Positions 12,216-25,331 of a stretch of DNA of 64,000 nucleotides are shown piece by piece. This DNA is from Scortum barcoo (Eukaryota; Chordata; Actinopteri; Centrarchiformes; Terapontidae). Below the pieces are notes generated by a model. It was not told where the DNA came from and did no database searches. It was given only the letters and a program-made list of their open reading frames with translations. Positions within the stretch are counted from its first letter, which is position 1. Each line of letters begins with the position of its first letter. A program made the position numbers and the translations under genes. Where the stretch lies: positions 1,949,001 through 2,013,000 of the forward strand of contig CM041540.1 in the NCBI GenBank assembly GCA_023238725.1. Reading direction: 5' to 3'.

Positions 12216-12829
12216 CTGCTGGGTGTAAATAATGAATTGTTTGTTAATAAGTTCAATCCATCATCATTAGAGATGATCATGTGTCAGTTTAAATAAGTGA
12301 CAGCAGGTTTAAAGAAAACAAATTTCAGCCAAAGTAACGAATCATCACTTTCAATCTCACGTTCAATTCCAGATTTCACTTTTTCAGATCAATATCAATC
12401 AAATTAGCTGCCTTCAACTCCAATAATATACTTCTAAGAGACGTTTGTGTGATCAAAAACATAATATATTTATGTATTTTCTTCCCCTCCTTCGCCCTCT
12501 TCTCTTATCTTTATTGCTTTCTTCCCTCCCGCCACAATAAAAACCCTTTAAACATCCTCTGCTCACGTCGGTGCTGCAGCAGCTGTCTGAAGGCGCTAAG
12601 CACATTTGTATCGTAGCGTGTTACTTATCATTTTTCATATTGTTGTGTGTAATGACCTCTGCTCTCCCCGGGGGGCTCCGGCAGGGCTTCTGCCTCTGTA
12701 ATCATGTTTGGATGTTATTTCAGCAGGTTTCCTCTCTCGGCCCGACGCTTGCTCTAACCGTGTTAAACCCAAATGTTCGCTCGCCGGGTTTAACTCTCCT
12801 CACCTTCCCTCCTCTCACCTCTCGTCACG

Positions 12830-12962
12830 TCGCGCTGCTCTGCATCTGCCGCCGCCATTTTTATTTTCTGTTTTTTTTTATTGTTTTTATTGTGTTTTCT
12901 TCACAAAATGGTTTCTGCAAACCAAATTCGCCTCACGGGACAATAAAGTTTTGAATTGAATC
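12830..12962 (+). mobile_element. LINE-like 3' tail on the + strand
   Basis: A T-rich stretch is followed by a C/A-rich segment and CACGGGACAATAAAGTTTTG ending AATTGAATC, the usual form of LINE 3' tails in fish. The open frame across 12571-12954 has no protein similarity. Confidence 0.45.
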
Positions 12963-14819
12963 AGAGGTTTTTTCATTCAGCAAAAGCTGCCGCAGAAACA
13001 CGCCAGCGAACAATAACTAACTTTAATGGATTTATATATAGGAGCCAGACGGGCAGCGTGTGTGTGTGTGTGTTGTACTGTAGCAGCAAGTTTCTGTGAA
13101 CCCCCGCTGAATATAAACGACTCAAAATCCAATACTGATCTGTCTCTCTCACTCTCTCTCTTTGAAACACACATACACACTCTGCAGTAGTGACCGGTCC
13201 TTCGGTAAAGCTGTTCATTTGCTGCATTAAATGTTCCTCCTCAGACTGCTCCGACATCTTCGCCTTACCCGTGAAACCCTCCGACCCTGCACCATTATGA
13301 CACTTCGGTGCTCTCGCCTGATTGGTCGGTTTACTTTATGACGTCATTCTTCCCATAAATTTGTTTACAGACTGATGAAGAATAAAAACCATCACTGATT
13401 TCTTCTCCACTTTTCCACAAAGGAAGCACGATCACGAAACTAGCCCAGCCTCTCACTTCCTGACTCCTTCTGTTTTATTTGATTATCAGATTCAAATCTA
13501 CTAATCGGAGCCTGATCGAACGACTAAATGAATCATTTTTAGCGGCTGAAGTTTGGATGTAAGCAGGCGGAAACGTCTCCTCTGTAATTTAACTCTGACG
13601 ACCTCACAGGACGAGCTCTGTGATGGACGTGGGCGTTCAGCGGGACCGAAGCTTCAGAGAAAATCGAATGGTGAAGATGCCGCAAGAGGCGAATTAAAGA
13701 AAAAACATCTGACCTGCACACACACACACACACACACATTGAATGATTCAGACTCACACTTACTCATGAATAAAATGAATAAATGTTCATAAACCTGCTT
13801 AGAAATAAAGACGCTGCAGAACAAGTTTCACTTCTGCTAATCAATAATTTGGTAAATTTTTAAAGGCTCTAATTTGTTATGTAAAAGAAATCTGGCACAA
13901 AAGAGCAAAAGAAAGAAAACAAATAAAGCTGATATTACACATTTACCAAGCTTTAACAGCGTTTTAATTTGTTATGATGGATATTGATTTCCAGATATGC
14001 TGATGATGTTTCCATCTGTCAGATTAGCTAAAAACGGTTTGACTAATTTGTTTTTGACAGAATTAGTTTTCACTCAAGAGTCTAATTTCAAACTGAGTTA
14101 ATAAAATAGGAAAAAGGACGAGCAGCTCTTCAAAGATCCACTTTAAAAAGAGGTGGGGGTGAAGAGTTACCTACAACTGGATTAAAATCACTAAAGGTTT
14201 TGTTAAAATCACTCCACTGCTCCCCCGGACAAATAAACTGACACTTTGAACCTCCAGCTCACGGCGTTCAGGAGCCTTTTTCTCAAATTCAAAGTGAGTT
14301 TAAGAAACAGCAGGACTGAGAAAAAGGTCGACGGAAAAAGGCGAGTGGACACAGACGGATTTGTCATAATGGGGGAAAAGATGTCGAGTTTCAACAAAAT
14401 CAGTCCCGAAGCTGTTTCACTAAACTTCATGATAGTGGAGAGACAAGAGGAATAAAAAAAGAGAGAGAAAGAGGAGGAAAATATCAGACAGAAATTTGGC
14501 TCCTGGTGAGTTTTTAGATGTGTTGAAGTCACTTCTGAACTGGATGTGGAGGAAGAGGCAGCTTCAGTCTTCTGTCGGCGTCCGATCACTGATCTGCTCT
14601 GCTGTGTTTACTGTGGAGGAAAAATCTGAAAATGCACCTGAGGCCTACAAAAGATGTCAGTTATTATTCCTGTGAAGTGACGGAGAAATGTGTTAAACTG
14701 CAGCTAACATCTGGATTATTGCTGCCTCTTTGTTCACACAGCAGGTCGGCACATCATGTCCCAATCTCCTGATGCATCATCTGGGAAGTCCTGATCGTTT
14801 CCCAACATGCCAGAAATTT

Positions 14820-14975
14820 TTGGACGTTTTCAGGCTTATTTATTTTAGTTTTGTGTCTAATTTTCTTTTTTTCTTGTGTGACCTTTCTTTTTTTTTTTTT
14901 ACATTTTTGATCATTATTTTGGGGAGCCAGAGACTCAAGACATTTTTGTGCACATGATAATAAAATCTTGAATCT
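14820..14975 (+). mobile_element. LINE-like 3' tail on the + strand
   Basis: T-rich region with GTGTGACC, a T12 run, then TGCACATGATAATAAAATCT and TGAATCT, resembling a LINE tail with a short target-like repeat. Confidence 0.4.
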
Positions 14976-15118
14976 AGTGTGCAAACTCCCGTCATTTCTA
15001 CATCTTAAAGTTTGTGCACCATCACAACCTAACATGCAGTTCATTTGCTTGGACATGAAATATCCGCTGGTTTTTGGTTTATGGTCGATTCCTTTTAAAA
15101 GAAGAGGATTGAAATGAA

Positions 15119-15158
15119 CATCTATCTATCTATCTGTCTGTCTGTCTGTCTGTCTGTC
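15119..15158 (+). repeat. (TCTA)4(TCTG)6 tetranucleotide microsatellite
   Basis: Perfect compound tetranucleotide array. Confidence 0.9.
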
Positions 15159-15298
15159 ATCTCTGTCAGTGTCTGTGTTCATTTCTTTCCTAAATGGCCT
15201 GCAGAGATGGATTTTATATCCTCCATCCATCATCTTTGCAGAGAGATATAACCTGAAGAAACAGCCCACGCCTTCGACACGGCACTCAGAGCGAGAGA

Positions 15299-15467
15299 GT
15301 GTGTGTGTGTGTGCAAGTGTGTGTGTGTGTGTAGGCGTGTGTGTTTAAGTGTGTGTCCATGTGCACACTCACTCTCAGGGATATAATAGAGGTTAAGCAA
15401 AAAAGGCAACATGACTTTGGCTGCCTGAAGGAAAAGAGCGAAGTGTGTGTGTGTGTGTGTGTGTGTG
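15299..15467 (+). repeat. Interrupted (TG)n arrays
   Basis: Interrupted TG at 15299-15355 and (TG)12 at 15443-15467 ending in G7. Confidence 0.9.
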
Positions 15468-16011
15468 GGGGGGTTTACTTGAATAACTACATTTTCACCT
15501 CTGTGTTAAAAACGACCCTGAACATTAATGTGCCCCCCCGTCGCTCTCTGTTTGTTTTAGCTGCTCAGCTCACAGATGTTTGCCTCTCTCAGTTTCTCTT
15601 CCTCTCAATCAGCGGCAGGAAACGGGGTTGTTGTTGTTGTTGTTTTTGATTGACAGCTGACCTGAGCTGATTTCACCAACATCAGAAACTCAAAGGGAAA
15701 AAAAAAATAAAAAAGAAGAGAAACATCAGATCTGTTAAACGTCCTGAAATAAATCACTGTTTGACATAAAAACACTGCGGCTGATTAACAAATCTGCCAA
15801 TCAGAACAATCGCTTACACAGACATCCTGATTTGTTGGAGATACAAACTGAAAGTGAAACGAACGATTATTTTAATGTTCATCTTGCTGGGGAAATCTGA
15901 AATAAGCATTTAAATGGAAATTTTAAGAAAACAGTCTCACACATCGTCTGAAGCGAGAACGAATGTCTGATAACTCAAATGTGACAGACACATTGCATTT
16001 CCTGTATCTAA

Positions 16012-16077
16012 TTCACAATAAAAGTCTCTGGTTCACCAGTGGGAAACTTTTAATGTGAAGCAGCAGCAGGAAGTGTT
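16012..16077. mobile_element. Foldback repeat copy
   Basis: TTCACAATAAAAG and CTTTTAATGTGAAGCAGC followed by AGCAGGAAGTG form an imperfect inverted repeat of the same family as 20640-20706. Confidence 0.5.
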
Positions 16078-16517
16078 TGACTTTAAAAGGAGGAGACGTC
16101 CGGCTGTGAGACTACAGATCAAAATGAAACAGTTTAAAATAATGAAACTGAAAGTATCTCAAGTTAACATGATTATCAATTTGAGATCTCAACATTACAG
16201 ATTAGACATAATGACATAATCAAAGTATAATAATCGATCAATCTTCAGATAAATTTTTTTATCCATATTTAAAATTTCTTCCCCAAAGTTTGTTCAACAA
16301 AACAACAATTTAAAGACGAAGATGACGAGATATTTAAACTTAATTTAAACACCTCCAAAACTTTTGTCTGCCCTGCTTCACCTTTGACCTCCAGACAGTG
16401 TCACAGGTGGGTGTGGTCAGAGGGAGTGTGGTCTGTTACACCTGTCAGTGAGAGCTGAGATAACGCCGAAGATTTTAAAGGTTTTAACGATAAAAAAGTT
16501 TCAGAAACTTCTCCTCT

Positions 16518-16589
16518 CTGTTGTCACGGTGACATCAGGACTGTTGTCACGGTGACATCAGGACTGTTGTCACGGTGACATCATCAGGA
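16518..16589 (+). repeat. Three 23-26 bp tandem repeats with a near-palindromic core
   Basis: Two perfect 23 bp copies at 16518 and 16541 and a third with a 3 bp insertion at 16564. Each contains GTCACGGTGAC, a 5+1+5 bp palindrome, followed by ATCAGGA. Confidence 0.9.
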
Positions 16590-17199
16590 CCTGATGTCAA
16601 AACATCCACATCCGACTGTGATCGCCATGCCTGCTAGTTGCCATAGACACGTAGGAAGGGGGGTCACAGTGAGGCAAGGCTGTGTGTTGCACCGAGGCCT
16701 CGTGAGGTTTGAACACACACACACACACACTCAGACACTCCTGCCAGCTCCAGATGCATTGTGGGTACCAGGGGGGCAATTTAGCTCAAGTGCCTCTGTC
16801 TGAGCACGACGCCAACACACACACACTCAAACACACTCTCAAACACACTCGACATGATTCATCGTGCTGAGTTACGACCCAATTTGCAGAGGGAGAGTTT
16901 CGCTGATGACCTGGCAACCCGGCGGTTTCTTTATTTACTATCTGGCAACCCGACATCACATTGACTCTGAACGGCGACTGAGCGGCGGTTTGTTTCCGGG
17001 CATCCATCCTTTGAGGTAAACTGCTTGTAAGGACAAACACTTGAGTCATTTCCACGGCGACGCGTGAGAGCCAGCCAATTATCGCCAACGAGCCAGTTTA
17101 CCCATGATGCTTTGCTCTGGATTCATGTGGAACAAACCGGAGTCTCATTACGACAAGCGGTGCGTTGTCATTAGATTCAATGGCTGCATTATCGCAGCG

Positions 17200-17223
17200 G
17201 TGTGTGTGTGTGTGTGTGTGTGT
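17200..17223 (+). repeat. (TG)12 microsatellite
   Basis: Perfect TG array. Confidence 0.9.
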
Positions 17224-18649
17224 TTGTTGCCAGATGGTGATGCATCAACCATGCAGTCATTAGGAAGAAATTAGAATAATGAACAAACTGTCTGTTTGTC
17301 TGTTTGTCTCCTTTAGTTTCCTGCAAACAGTCTCTGACCTCCGTAAATACATCAACATATCAACACCTTTCTTCTTTCTTTTCAGTGGAAAGTTTCAGAA
17401 AATGGAAACTTACGCAACAAACTAATGATAGATTATTAAGACTACAAAGAGGAGATTAATTAATCTGATCCTGCTTTAAGTCTGAGTTATGTTCAGTCTT
17501 TATTTCATCTTCACCACGACGGTCAAACGAAAAGACCAACGTCACTTTTACTGTTAAACTCTGATTTATTATTTAGTTTAATGCAATGCTCAAACAGCTC
17601 AAACTGTTTTTTCTTTAACAAACTCAGACTTTGTTTTTCTTTTGTTTTTATCTGAAGAGTTTAAAGGCTCGATGGAGAGTTTTACTTTTTATTCTTTAAT
17701 TTAAAAAAACATCAGTGCATTTAATTATTAGTTAGCAAAGCGAAGTTTGTTTTACTCAAAAGCATCAAAGTTAACTGCTCCTGAGACCGTAACTCCGACC
17801 TGAACATTTTTATTGTTTTATTTATTCAACCTTAATTTAACTGAAAGTAAAAAACTCATAAGATTAAAAAATAATCTTTTGCAGCAGCACAAACATAATA
17901 CACACAAAAGACTATTTAAAATGAAAAGAAATTACAGAATTATGAACTTTCAAAAAGGATTATTCATCATTTGAAACATTTACAGCAGATGTGCCTCCTC
18001 TCAAATCACTTTAAACACACAGCTGTTCTTCTATAATTTATTTTACTCTTCACAGAGGCAGTTTTACTGTTTTACTACAGACTTTATGGACTTTTGGCAG
18101 TTTTCCTGCCACATTCGACCTTTTCAGCCACATTTCTTCATTTTCTTTCACTTCTTCACGCCACGTTTCCTTTTTCTTTTCAATGCCGCCTCATTAAGAA
18201 AAAGACAAACATTAAAATATAAAAGCTGTTGAGTTGTTAAAAGGTGTTTTCTCAGGTGAGGTGTTACTGATGTCTTCCAAAAAACGCTAACATCTATCTG
18301 ATATTTCTACATTTGTCCAACACATGAGGTACAACATGGAAATATGAAAACTTTTACGTTGTTGGAAGATGTTTTTTTAGATTAACACGATGATGGACAT
18401 GTCTCCTGTTATTTATCACGTACGGAGGCTCTTCTGATGAACGAACTTTCCAAATAAATTTTAAAGTTAAAAAAGTTTCCTGCTAATTTGAGCTGTGTCT
18501 TGTGTCTGAAAGGTGCCATATAAATAAAGTTCATTCAGTCATTCACTCTTTCAGTCATCGTGTAGTGTATTTACTCGAAAACGTCAGCGTGAAGTGTTAA
18601 ATTCATATCACTTTCCTGTCAATGTGTAAAAGAAATAATCAGCTATTTA

Positions 18650-18835
18650 TTGCCTCTTTGTTGGGAAATTGAGGAAGACAATCATTTAATTATGTTGGGG
18701 TACTATCCAATAAAATCTGGGTAAAAAAATGGGGTAGCTGGGGGGTAATTTCAAAGAAATTACCAATACGTTACTTGGTAATTATCACCTACTTACCTAC
18801 CATGAAATTTGTGGAATAAAATGAAACATTACTGA
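18650..18835. repeat. AT-rich repeat with TTACC/GGTAA words
   Basis: GGGGTACTATCC, GGGGTAATTTCAAAGAAATT, ACCAATACGTTACTTGGTAA and TACTTACCTACC give several small inverted repeats, including the perfect AATTTC/GAAATT pair at 18752-18764. This is possibly a decayed non-autonomous transposon. Confidence 0.35.
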
Positions 18836-19839
18836 CACTCTTTCCTGCCTTGTTATTTGCATTTGGCTCCGTCCTTTTCAGTTTTAATAATCTGTGGGAT
18901 TATTTTGTTTATGTAAGATGAGAAATTGAATGTCAGTTACATCCAATACAAAGATAGATAATTTCTGAACACCAAAACCACCAAATAAATGTCCAGCAGC
19001 CAGAAAATATAAGACATTTTAAGAGTTTTAATCCAAATATTTTGCAGTGCTCCAATGATGAAACTCACTTTTACGTCTCTAATTTTACACCAGTTCAATA
19101 AAAACACAACGTGAACACGAGAAAGCTTCGAAAGGTTGTTCGCTGAACTCGCAGTTTGGAGATGTTCTGTTGAAGTCCGTGAAAACCTTTTTATTCCTGC
19201 CTCTGCGGATCAAATATAATCAAACCCGGTCGCACAGTCGTCCTGATGAAGCACACTTCCTGTTCATGTCTTCTTCATTTCGAACTCGATTTAATCTCTA
19301 ATATTTACCCTGACGTTACAAACATTTTGAGGAGAAGCCTCAGGTGCTTTCAGAGTTGTGATTTCTTATTTATTGAGCTTCGACACTAAATCAACGTTTG
19401 ACCGCAGATGTTATTTGAGGTCCTGAGACGTGCAGCGGCTCTTTTCTTTCTGAGAGGTCGTGGCGTGTTTTTTCACTCCTGTCAGAGAGCTGCCGGATAA
19501 AAGCTTCGCCTTTATTCGTGTGTGTGTGTCTGCACGTAAACGCCGTCAGATCGTGGATGGAGGTCCTCGCGCTCGCAGCCGTCCTGTGAATCCTCCACGT
19601 TTATCCACAATAGCTGCTTTTTTGTTTATTTTTTTTATTATTAGAGTCCCGCTTTAAACAGGACTGAGAGCTCGACGCTGGCCTCCGAACACACAAACGG
19701 CCTCATTCATCTTTTAGTCCGGCTCATCTGCATAAATTTAAATATGGAGAGTAAACAGTGAAGTGTTAGTTTGTTAGCGCCGCGTCGAGCTCCTGGATCG
19801 GATCCTGTTTTATGTAATGTAGAAGAGAAATGCTCAATT

Positions 19840-20119
19840 ACGCCTGTGTGTGTGTGTGTGCTATGCTAATAATTCCAAGGAGGGTCGAGGCAATCAAAAA
19901 CCTCTCGCTTTTAATCAGCGTCACACAGAGAAACACACACACACACACACTGTAGTGAAGCGGTTTGACAGCAGCAGTATGGTGAGAGAATACGACACCT
20001 GACAGATTAGAAAAATAAATGGATGGAGTGTGTGTGTGAAAAACAGGAGGACAAACACACATTTAAATGCACACTTACTGCATGTTCGGTGTACTTTCAC
20101 ACACACACACACACACACA
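19840..20119 (+). repeat. TG/CA microsatellite cluster
   Basis: Short (TG) at 19844-19860, (CA) at 19931-19950, (TG) at 20028-20038 and (CA)10 at 20099-20119, alternating in orientation. Confidence 0.85.
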
Positions 20120-20639
20120 GCTATGGAGATTAATGAGAAAACAAACAGCAGGACAGACAGATACACCTATCAAAGAGAGGAGAGATGCAATCTGTTTTAC
20201 ATTTGTAAAGTGAGCCGCCACACACACACACTGTTCAAACACACACTTTTTTGCTTTCTGATGCTCCTTACACAAACAGGATGAGGTGAAAAAAAAGAAA
20301 AAGAGAAGAGGAAAAAATAAAGAACCCAACAACAAAAGATAAAAACACCCGGCGATGAAAGACAAAGAGCAGACGTGTTTTCTCAAAGCTGCCGTTTCTT
20401 CCCCAGAATCGATCATCCAACCAGACGTCATCGATCCAAACGGGGGAGCCTCTGAGGACGACCCGCCTTTTTCAAACTCTGGAAAAGTTGGAAAAAACTC
20501 AAAAACAAAAAACCTGATTAAATCATTTGTTGATATGAGGCTCCGCCGCGACAACAAATAACTTAAAACTTCATCAGAGACTCTTGCGGACGTCGATTTG
20601 TCCTTAAAGTCGCCTGTTTGTGTTTTTTATTGTTGGTGT

Positions 20640-20706
20640 CACTTCCTGCTGTGCTTCACATTAAAAGGGTGGCTTTTATTGTGAAGCAGCCACAGGAAAC
20701 ACAATG
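20640..20706. mobile_element. Foldback repeat, about 27 bp arms
   Basis: The left arm ACTTCCTGCTGTGCTTCACA plus TTAAAA and the right arm GCTTTTATTGTGAAGCAGCC plus ACAGGAAAC are imperfect reverse complements around a loop of about 6 bp. The right arm recurs in reverse at 36175-36210. A similar arm pair occurs at 16012-16077. Confidence 0.6.
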
Positions 20707-22466
20707 TAAATGTTGTTTTCTATTAAAGATAAAAAATAAAGTACTTTTCTCACCTTGATGAGCTGCTGTTTCCCCCCGTTTGAATCAGAGGAAAGCCAAA
20801 TAAACGACAAATGTGAACAAATTAAAATAACGCGTGTTTGCAGTGTGAGCCAACAGCAGCTCGACGAGCGTTTGCATCACGACTCAAACGTGAAGGATTC
20901 CCACTTCATCCTCAACTCAACTCGTCCTTGAAGACTCTCGAGACGTCACTTCAACTCGTAAAGTACAAAAAACTTTAAAATAGCTGCCTGAAATCTTTGC
21001 AGCAGCGAGGCGAATCCTGAAGGCCGACGGCGACGTGAAAGATGCAACGCGGCGCAGAGCGTCATCAGAGGAGGCCGATCATCGCCTCTTTTTCACCCGC
21101 TGAAGAAAACACGACATGTTAAAGCCTCGCCGCGTCCCGCCACGCCTTCAGCATTCACCAGACTGTGCCGACGTCAAATGCACCGTTGCCGCCAATGATT
21201 TCCACGTCCACGTCTTTCACGGCGTGATGATGAATCATGGATGGATTTTTGTGCTTTCAAGGAATTTTTGAAATATTGATGTTTGGGTGTCTGACAGGCT
21301 TCCTTCTCTTTCTCATTTCTCTTCTTCTTCTGCAGCTGCAAGATTGGTGTCAAGTGCAGAGGCCTCACACACACACACACACACACTCTTTCCTCCTAAC
21401 AAGTGATACACATTCATCACATTTTCTGCCCACCGTGTGTGTTCTCTGCTCTTGACACCAATCTACCCCGAGGCTGAAGAGTGTGCCGCCCACTTAGAGC
21501 TCCCTCTCTCTCTCTCTCTCTCTTTTCTCCCTCCCTCGCTCGCTCCTTCCTCTCTCCCCGCTGTCTTCCACCTTGATCCAGTTGGCTGAAATACGACTCT
21601 AATTGGCCGTGCAATGTCAGAGTGTGTGAGACAGCGTGTGTGTGTCCAATAAAACAGTGTAATATTCTTAAACCCTGCTGGTGCTCTCCACAAGCTGCGA
21701 TCTTCATTATGAAAGAGCCGGACGGACGGATGCTTTCATGATTTCTTGGGGGGCTTAAAAAATCAAAATAAAATTAAAAGGTTTCGTCCACCTTGAAGCG
21801 TCGATGTGCTTTTGTGTGGCGATCCGTAGCTTTTACTTCAGATTAGCCTCGTTAGCAGAGATTCCTTCATCGCTGGCTTAAATCACATTTCAACACACAA
21901 ACAACAAGACAGGGAGGAAATAATCAATTCTACGATGCATCGATCAGTAAAGTCTATAATCAATTATCAGATCAGTTTTATGTCATTTCTGGAGTTTGGT
22001 GCTGCTGCTACGTAGAACGTGTCGCCGTGTTTCTATTTTAAAACCGCGACAAGCTGCAAGAGACAAAAGAAATCAAACCACCGCGGCTTTTTTAAAATAC
22101 GATGTTTGGACTGATGGAGAAAAATAAACCATCTGAAACGAGATGCATCAAGAATCTTTTAACTACTAGCAGCTGTTCTTACGTAGAGATTAGTCGTCTT
22201 TTAAAATGTAAATTAACTGTTATCTGCTTATTTAACTGCATTAGCTCACAAAGTTAATTATTCTAATAAATTTACAGTAACTGATCAAATAACATCAGAC
22301 CGGTTAGTGAGTTCCCTCTCGTTATAACCTGCAGGAAGTACAGCTAACTCTAACACCCAATATATGCGAGATCTAAAAACTAAAATCTAAACTTTTCTTT
22401 TGGATGTTACAAGTTACGATGCCTCGTTTTAAAGGTGCAATCCAGTGTAGTCAACCAGCAGTGTGA

Positions 22467-22560
22467 AAGATAAGATATTCCTTTATCAGTCCCAAAAGTA
22501 GAAAAACATTCAGAAAACAATAAAAAAAACAATATATACAATGAAATATGTGCACATTCT
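22467..22560 (-). mobile_element. LINE-like 3' end remnant
   Basis: Has the form AAGATAAGATATTCCTTTAT followed by CAGTCCCAAAAGTAG and an A-rich stretch, resembling the 3' end of a fish LINE read in reverse. More diverged than the 2620/12080/25781 set. Confidence 0.4.
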
Positions 22561-22826
22561 CCGTCCGACACCTTTAGGACGAACTCGAACGCCGACTGAG
22601 AGTCAGACTCCGGATTTCCGTTTATACCTGTAATCACCTCGCAGGCCACGACGGAGGATCCCAGAAAATATCATTTTAATCTTCTCCACACTTTTATCCT
22701 CCCCTGCTAAAGGCCGCCGGCCTGATCGACGCATCACTTCTTCTCTCTTCTTCTTTCTCTCTTTACAAACACTTATATTCAGGTGTTGCTCACTGTATTT
22801 GTTCAGTTTGCTTGAAATACGTTTTT

Positions 22827-22857
22827 ACAGGGTGTCCACATACTTTTGGCCATTTTG
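22827..22857 (+). mobile_element. Tc1-like transposon terminal remnant
   Basis: ACAGGGTGTCCACATACTTT followed by TGGCCAT matches the terminal inverted repeat of Tc1-like transposons common in fish. No second terminus or transposase remnant is seen nearby, so this is a solo end. Confidence 0.6.
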
Positions 22858-22988
22858 TGTGTTTTGCCTTGACCAAAGTGTTGTGTGGACGGACGGGGTG
22901 ACTCACATTTCCACCTCACGGCCTCTCCAGCTGAACAAAAGCATCGAATCATCTGACAGAGAGATAAAAACAGCTGTTAGCTCCACTG

Positions 22989-22990
<2 letters not shown>

Positions 22991-23026
<36 letters not shown>

Positions 23027-23100
23027 AACGTGTGTGTGATAACAGTTTAAAAGGAAGTGTTTACTGTTGAGAGCACACACACACACACACACACACACAC
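22991..23100 (+). repeat. (CA)16 and (CA)13 arrays
   Basis: (CA)16 at 22991-23022 and (CA)13 at 23074-23100, with a short TG stretch between. Confidence 0.95.
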
Positions 23101-25236
23101 ATCCTGAGACAGATGGGCGGGGAAATGACAATCGTTGTAAAATTAATGGCTCATGTGATAACCAATCAAACGCTTGGCAGGCCGCGTCAATGGCCAATGA
23201 AACAGCTGGCGGCGTGAACGTTGACGAGCCGGACGAGTGTCTGTGTCACCTTGGTAACGGTGGGGGAACGCCCGACCTTCAACGACGCCGAACACGCGTT
23301 CGTGTCTCAGTCAGTCAGCGGGAAAAAGATCCTGAAGCAGCAGAAGAGACGGATATCAAACCATCCCGCAGCTTCACTCATTTATTAATTTACACGTCTG
23401 TTTTTAACATTCAGTGCTTCCACACGTTTAGTGACAAAATAAAATGCTTTGTTAGAAAATGTCTCTGTTCGGCTCTTTTACTCTTGTTTTTAGCTTTGTG
23501 CCTTTTTTCTGTCTCCGTCTCTACTGAAATGTTGAAAACAACAAAATAACCAGCCAAACTCTTTGTTGTTGACAAAATGAGTCAATAAAGCTGATTCAAA
23601 CATTTTGTGAGATGTGACTTGGAAATGTGGATGTTTTACAGCTGCTAATTAACACCCTGTTAATCACAAAACTAAAGTTGGCGACTCTTCACTTTGTCAC
23701 TGAAAACTTCATAAAAAAATGAGACTAAAACTAAACAATGAGTTAACTTAGAAAATGAGATTTATGAGGAAATGTAACGTATTGTAATGTATTGTAATAC
23801 GTATGTAACGTATATAAATAAAAACGAATTATAAAACTATTATAAATGATTTGCTTTATATAGCTCTTTGCATTGTTGCACTAATAAAAACTAGAGTTGT
23901 ACCTGAATATGTGTTTCGTCGACCATTTGGACCGTAGAGACGAATCAACAGCTAACGAACAAATGAAGCTAAAGACACTTCACTCTACAATTAGAGTAAA
24001 TACACCAAACTTCTCCCATCTGTGGTTCAGAGGACAGAAAGTGGAAAGATAACACAAGAAAATATTTCATCTTAAACATTTCTTATAGCTGCCGACAGCT
24101 TTTGAGTGAATTAAATATTTTCTCTTTCCGCTCCACAGCGAGCTAACGTTAACTAGCAAAGAGGAAAATGCAGCAAAACCTCCTTTTATTATCTGGAAAA
24201 GCTAAAAAGGCAAAAGTTTATGATGACGTAGTTAAATAATGAACATTTGGTAATACAGAAGCAGCTCCTGAAGCGTCAAAGTCAGATTAACGATATCATT
24301 ATTATTATTGATTTAAGGTCAATATAATGCAGAAACAGTTCAATTAAAGGGTTAGGGTTAAAAAAAACAATAATTCAATAATCAGTCAACAATAGGAAAG
24401 ACCAATCAGATTTAATTCTCAGTTGAAATAAATACTAACATATTTGTATTTTGTATGTGTTTTGGTAATTTGAAATATTATTAGTCTAAATTCATCATCT
24501 GTAATCTGAAGGTCAAAAAGCAAATACAAAAAGCTGAAACAAACAAACAAACGACGTCCATGTTTGGTGTCGTCTGTCGATGATGAACTTTAATTCTTTA
24601 ATGTTAAATGATGTTTTTATCATTGCTGTGGTTATTTTACTAAAGTTATTCTTTATTTATTATGTTTATATTTATTTTTACATTCAATATGATTTATTTC
24701 GTGTCCCGTGTTTAATTTGAATGATATTTACTGTTTTGCAAGCTGGTTTCTTTAATTATACAACAAGTCAGTGAACGTCTGCAAAAGAAGCTGTGAAGAG
24801 CAGGACAAACTGTAGTGAGTGAATTTATGAATTTATGAGTTTATAATCTGACACAGAAACATCCAACAGACAGAAACATTGTGAGGTATGAAGCTGAGAT
24901 TCAATCAAGTTTCCCAAATTAAACTCGTAAAATGGATTAAAGAGTTTTTGGTGAATAAAAAAAGGATCATCAAGGGTCAAATAAATCTGAAAATCTGTTG
25001 AACGTTTATTAAAAGCTGCAGAGAACGTGACGCCAACAATCTTTCTTCCCTCGCTGAATAATTTCTTCATTTATAAATGTGTGTTTCTCGTACTGGGATA
25101 CTGTGACCAATGGATGGTGTAGAAACAATAAACGCCCGTCCCAAAGAACCGACGTGTGTCTGTGTTGTCCTGAAGAGAGCTACGTTACCCTTCATACTGT
25201 CGCTGTACTCTGTGGATGTTACTCGCTAACATGGGA

Positions 25237-25240
<4 letters not shown>

Positions 25241-25272
<32 letters not shown>

Positions 25273-25331
25273 GATGCACAAATCTGTCAATATTTTTCTG
25301 CAGTCTGCACACACACACACACACACACACA
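25241..25331 (+). repeat. (TG)14 and (CA)11 opposed pair
   Basis: (TG)14 at 25241-25269 and (CA)11 at 25309-25331 with only about 40 bp between. Confidence 0.95.

Noticed and set aside
20355..20561. 68-codon ATG ORF with non-repetitive composition
   Set aside because: No family recognised and no supporting signals. The length is expected by chance in 64 kb. It could be revisited with conservation data.
23067..23549. 160-codon ORF on the + strand
   Set aside because: Starts in a (CA)n array, has no recognisable domain, and ends in a hydrophobic T-rich stretch. No splice or conservation evidence.
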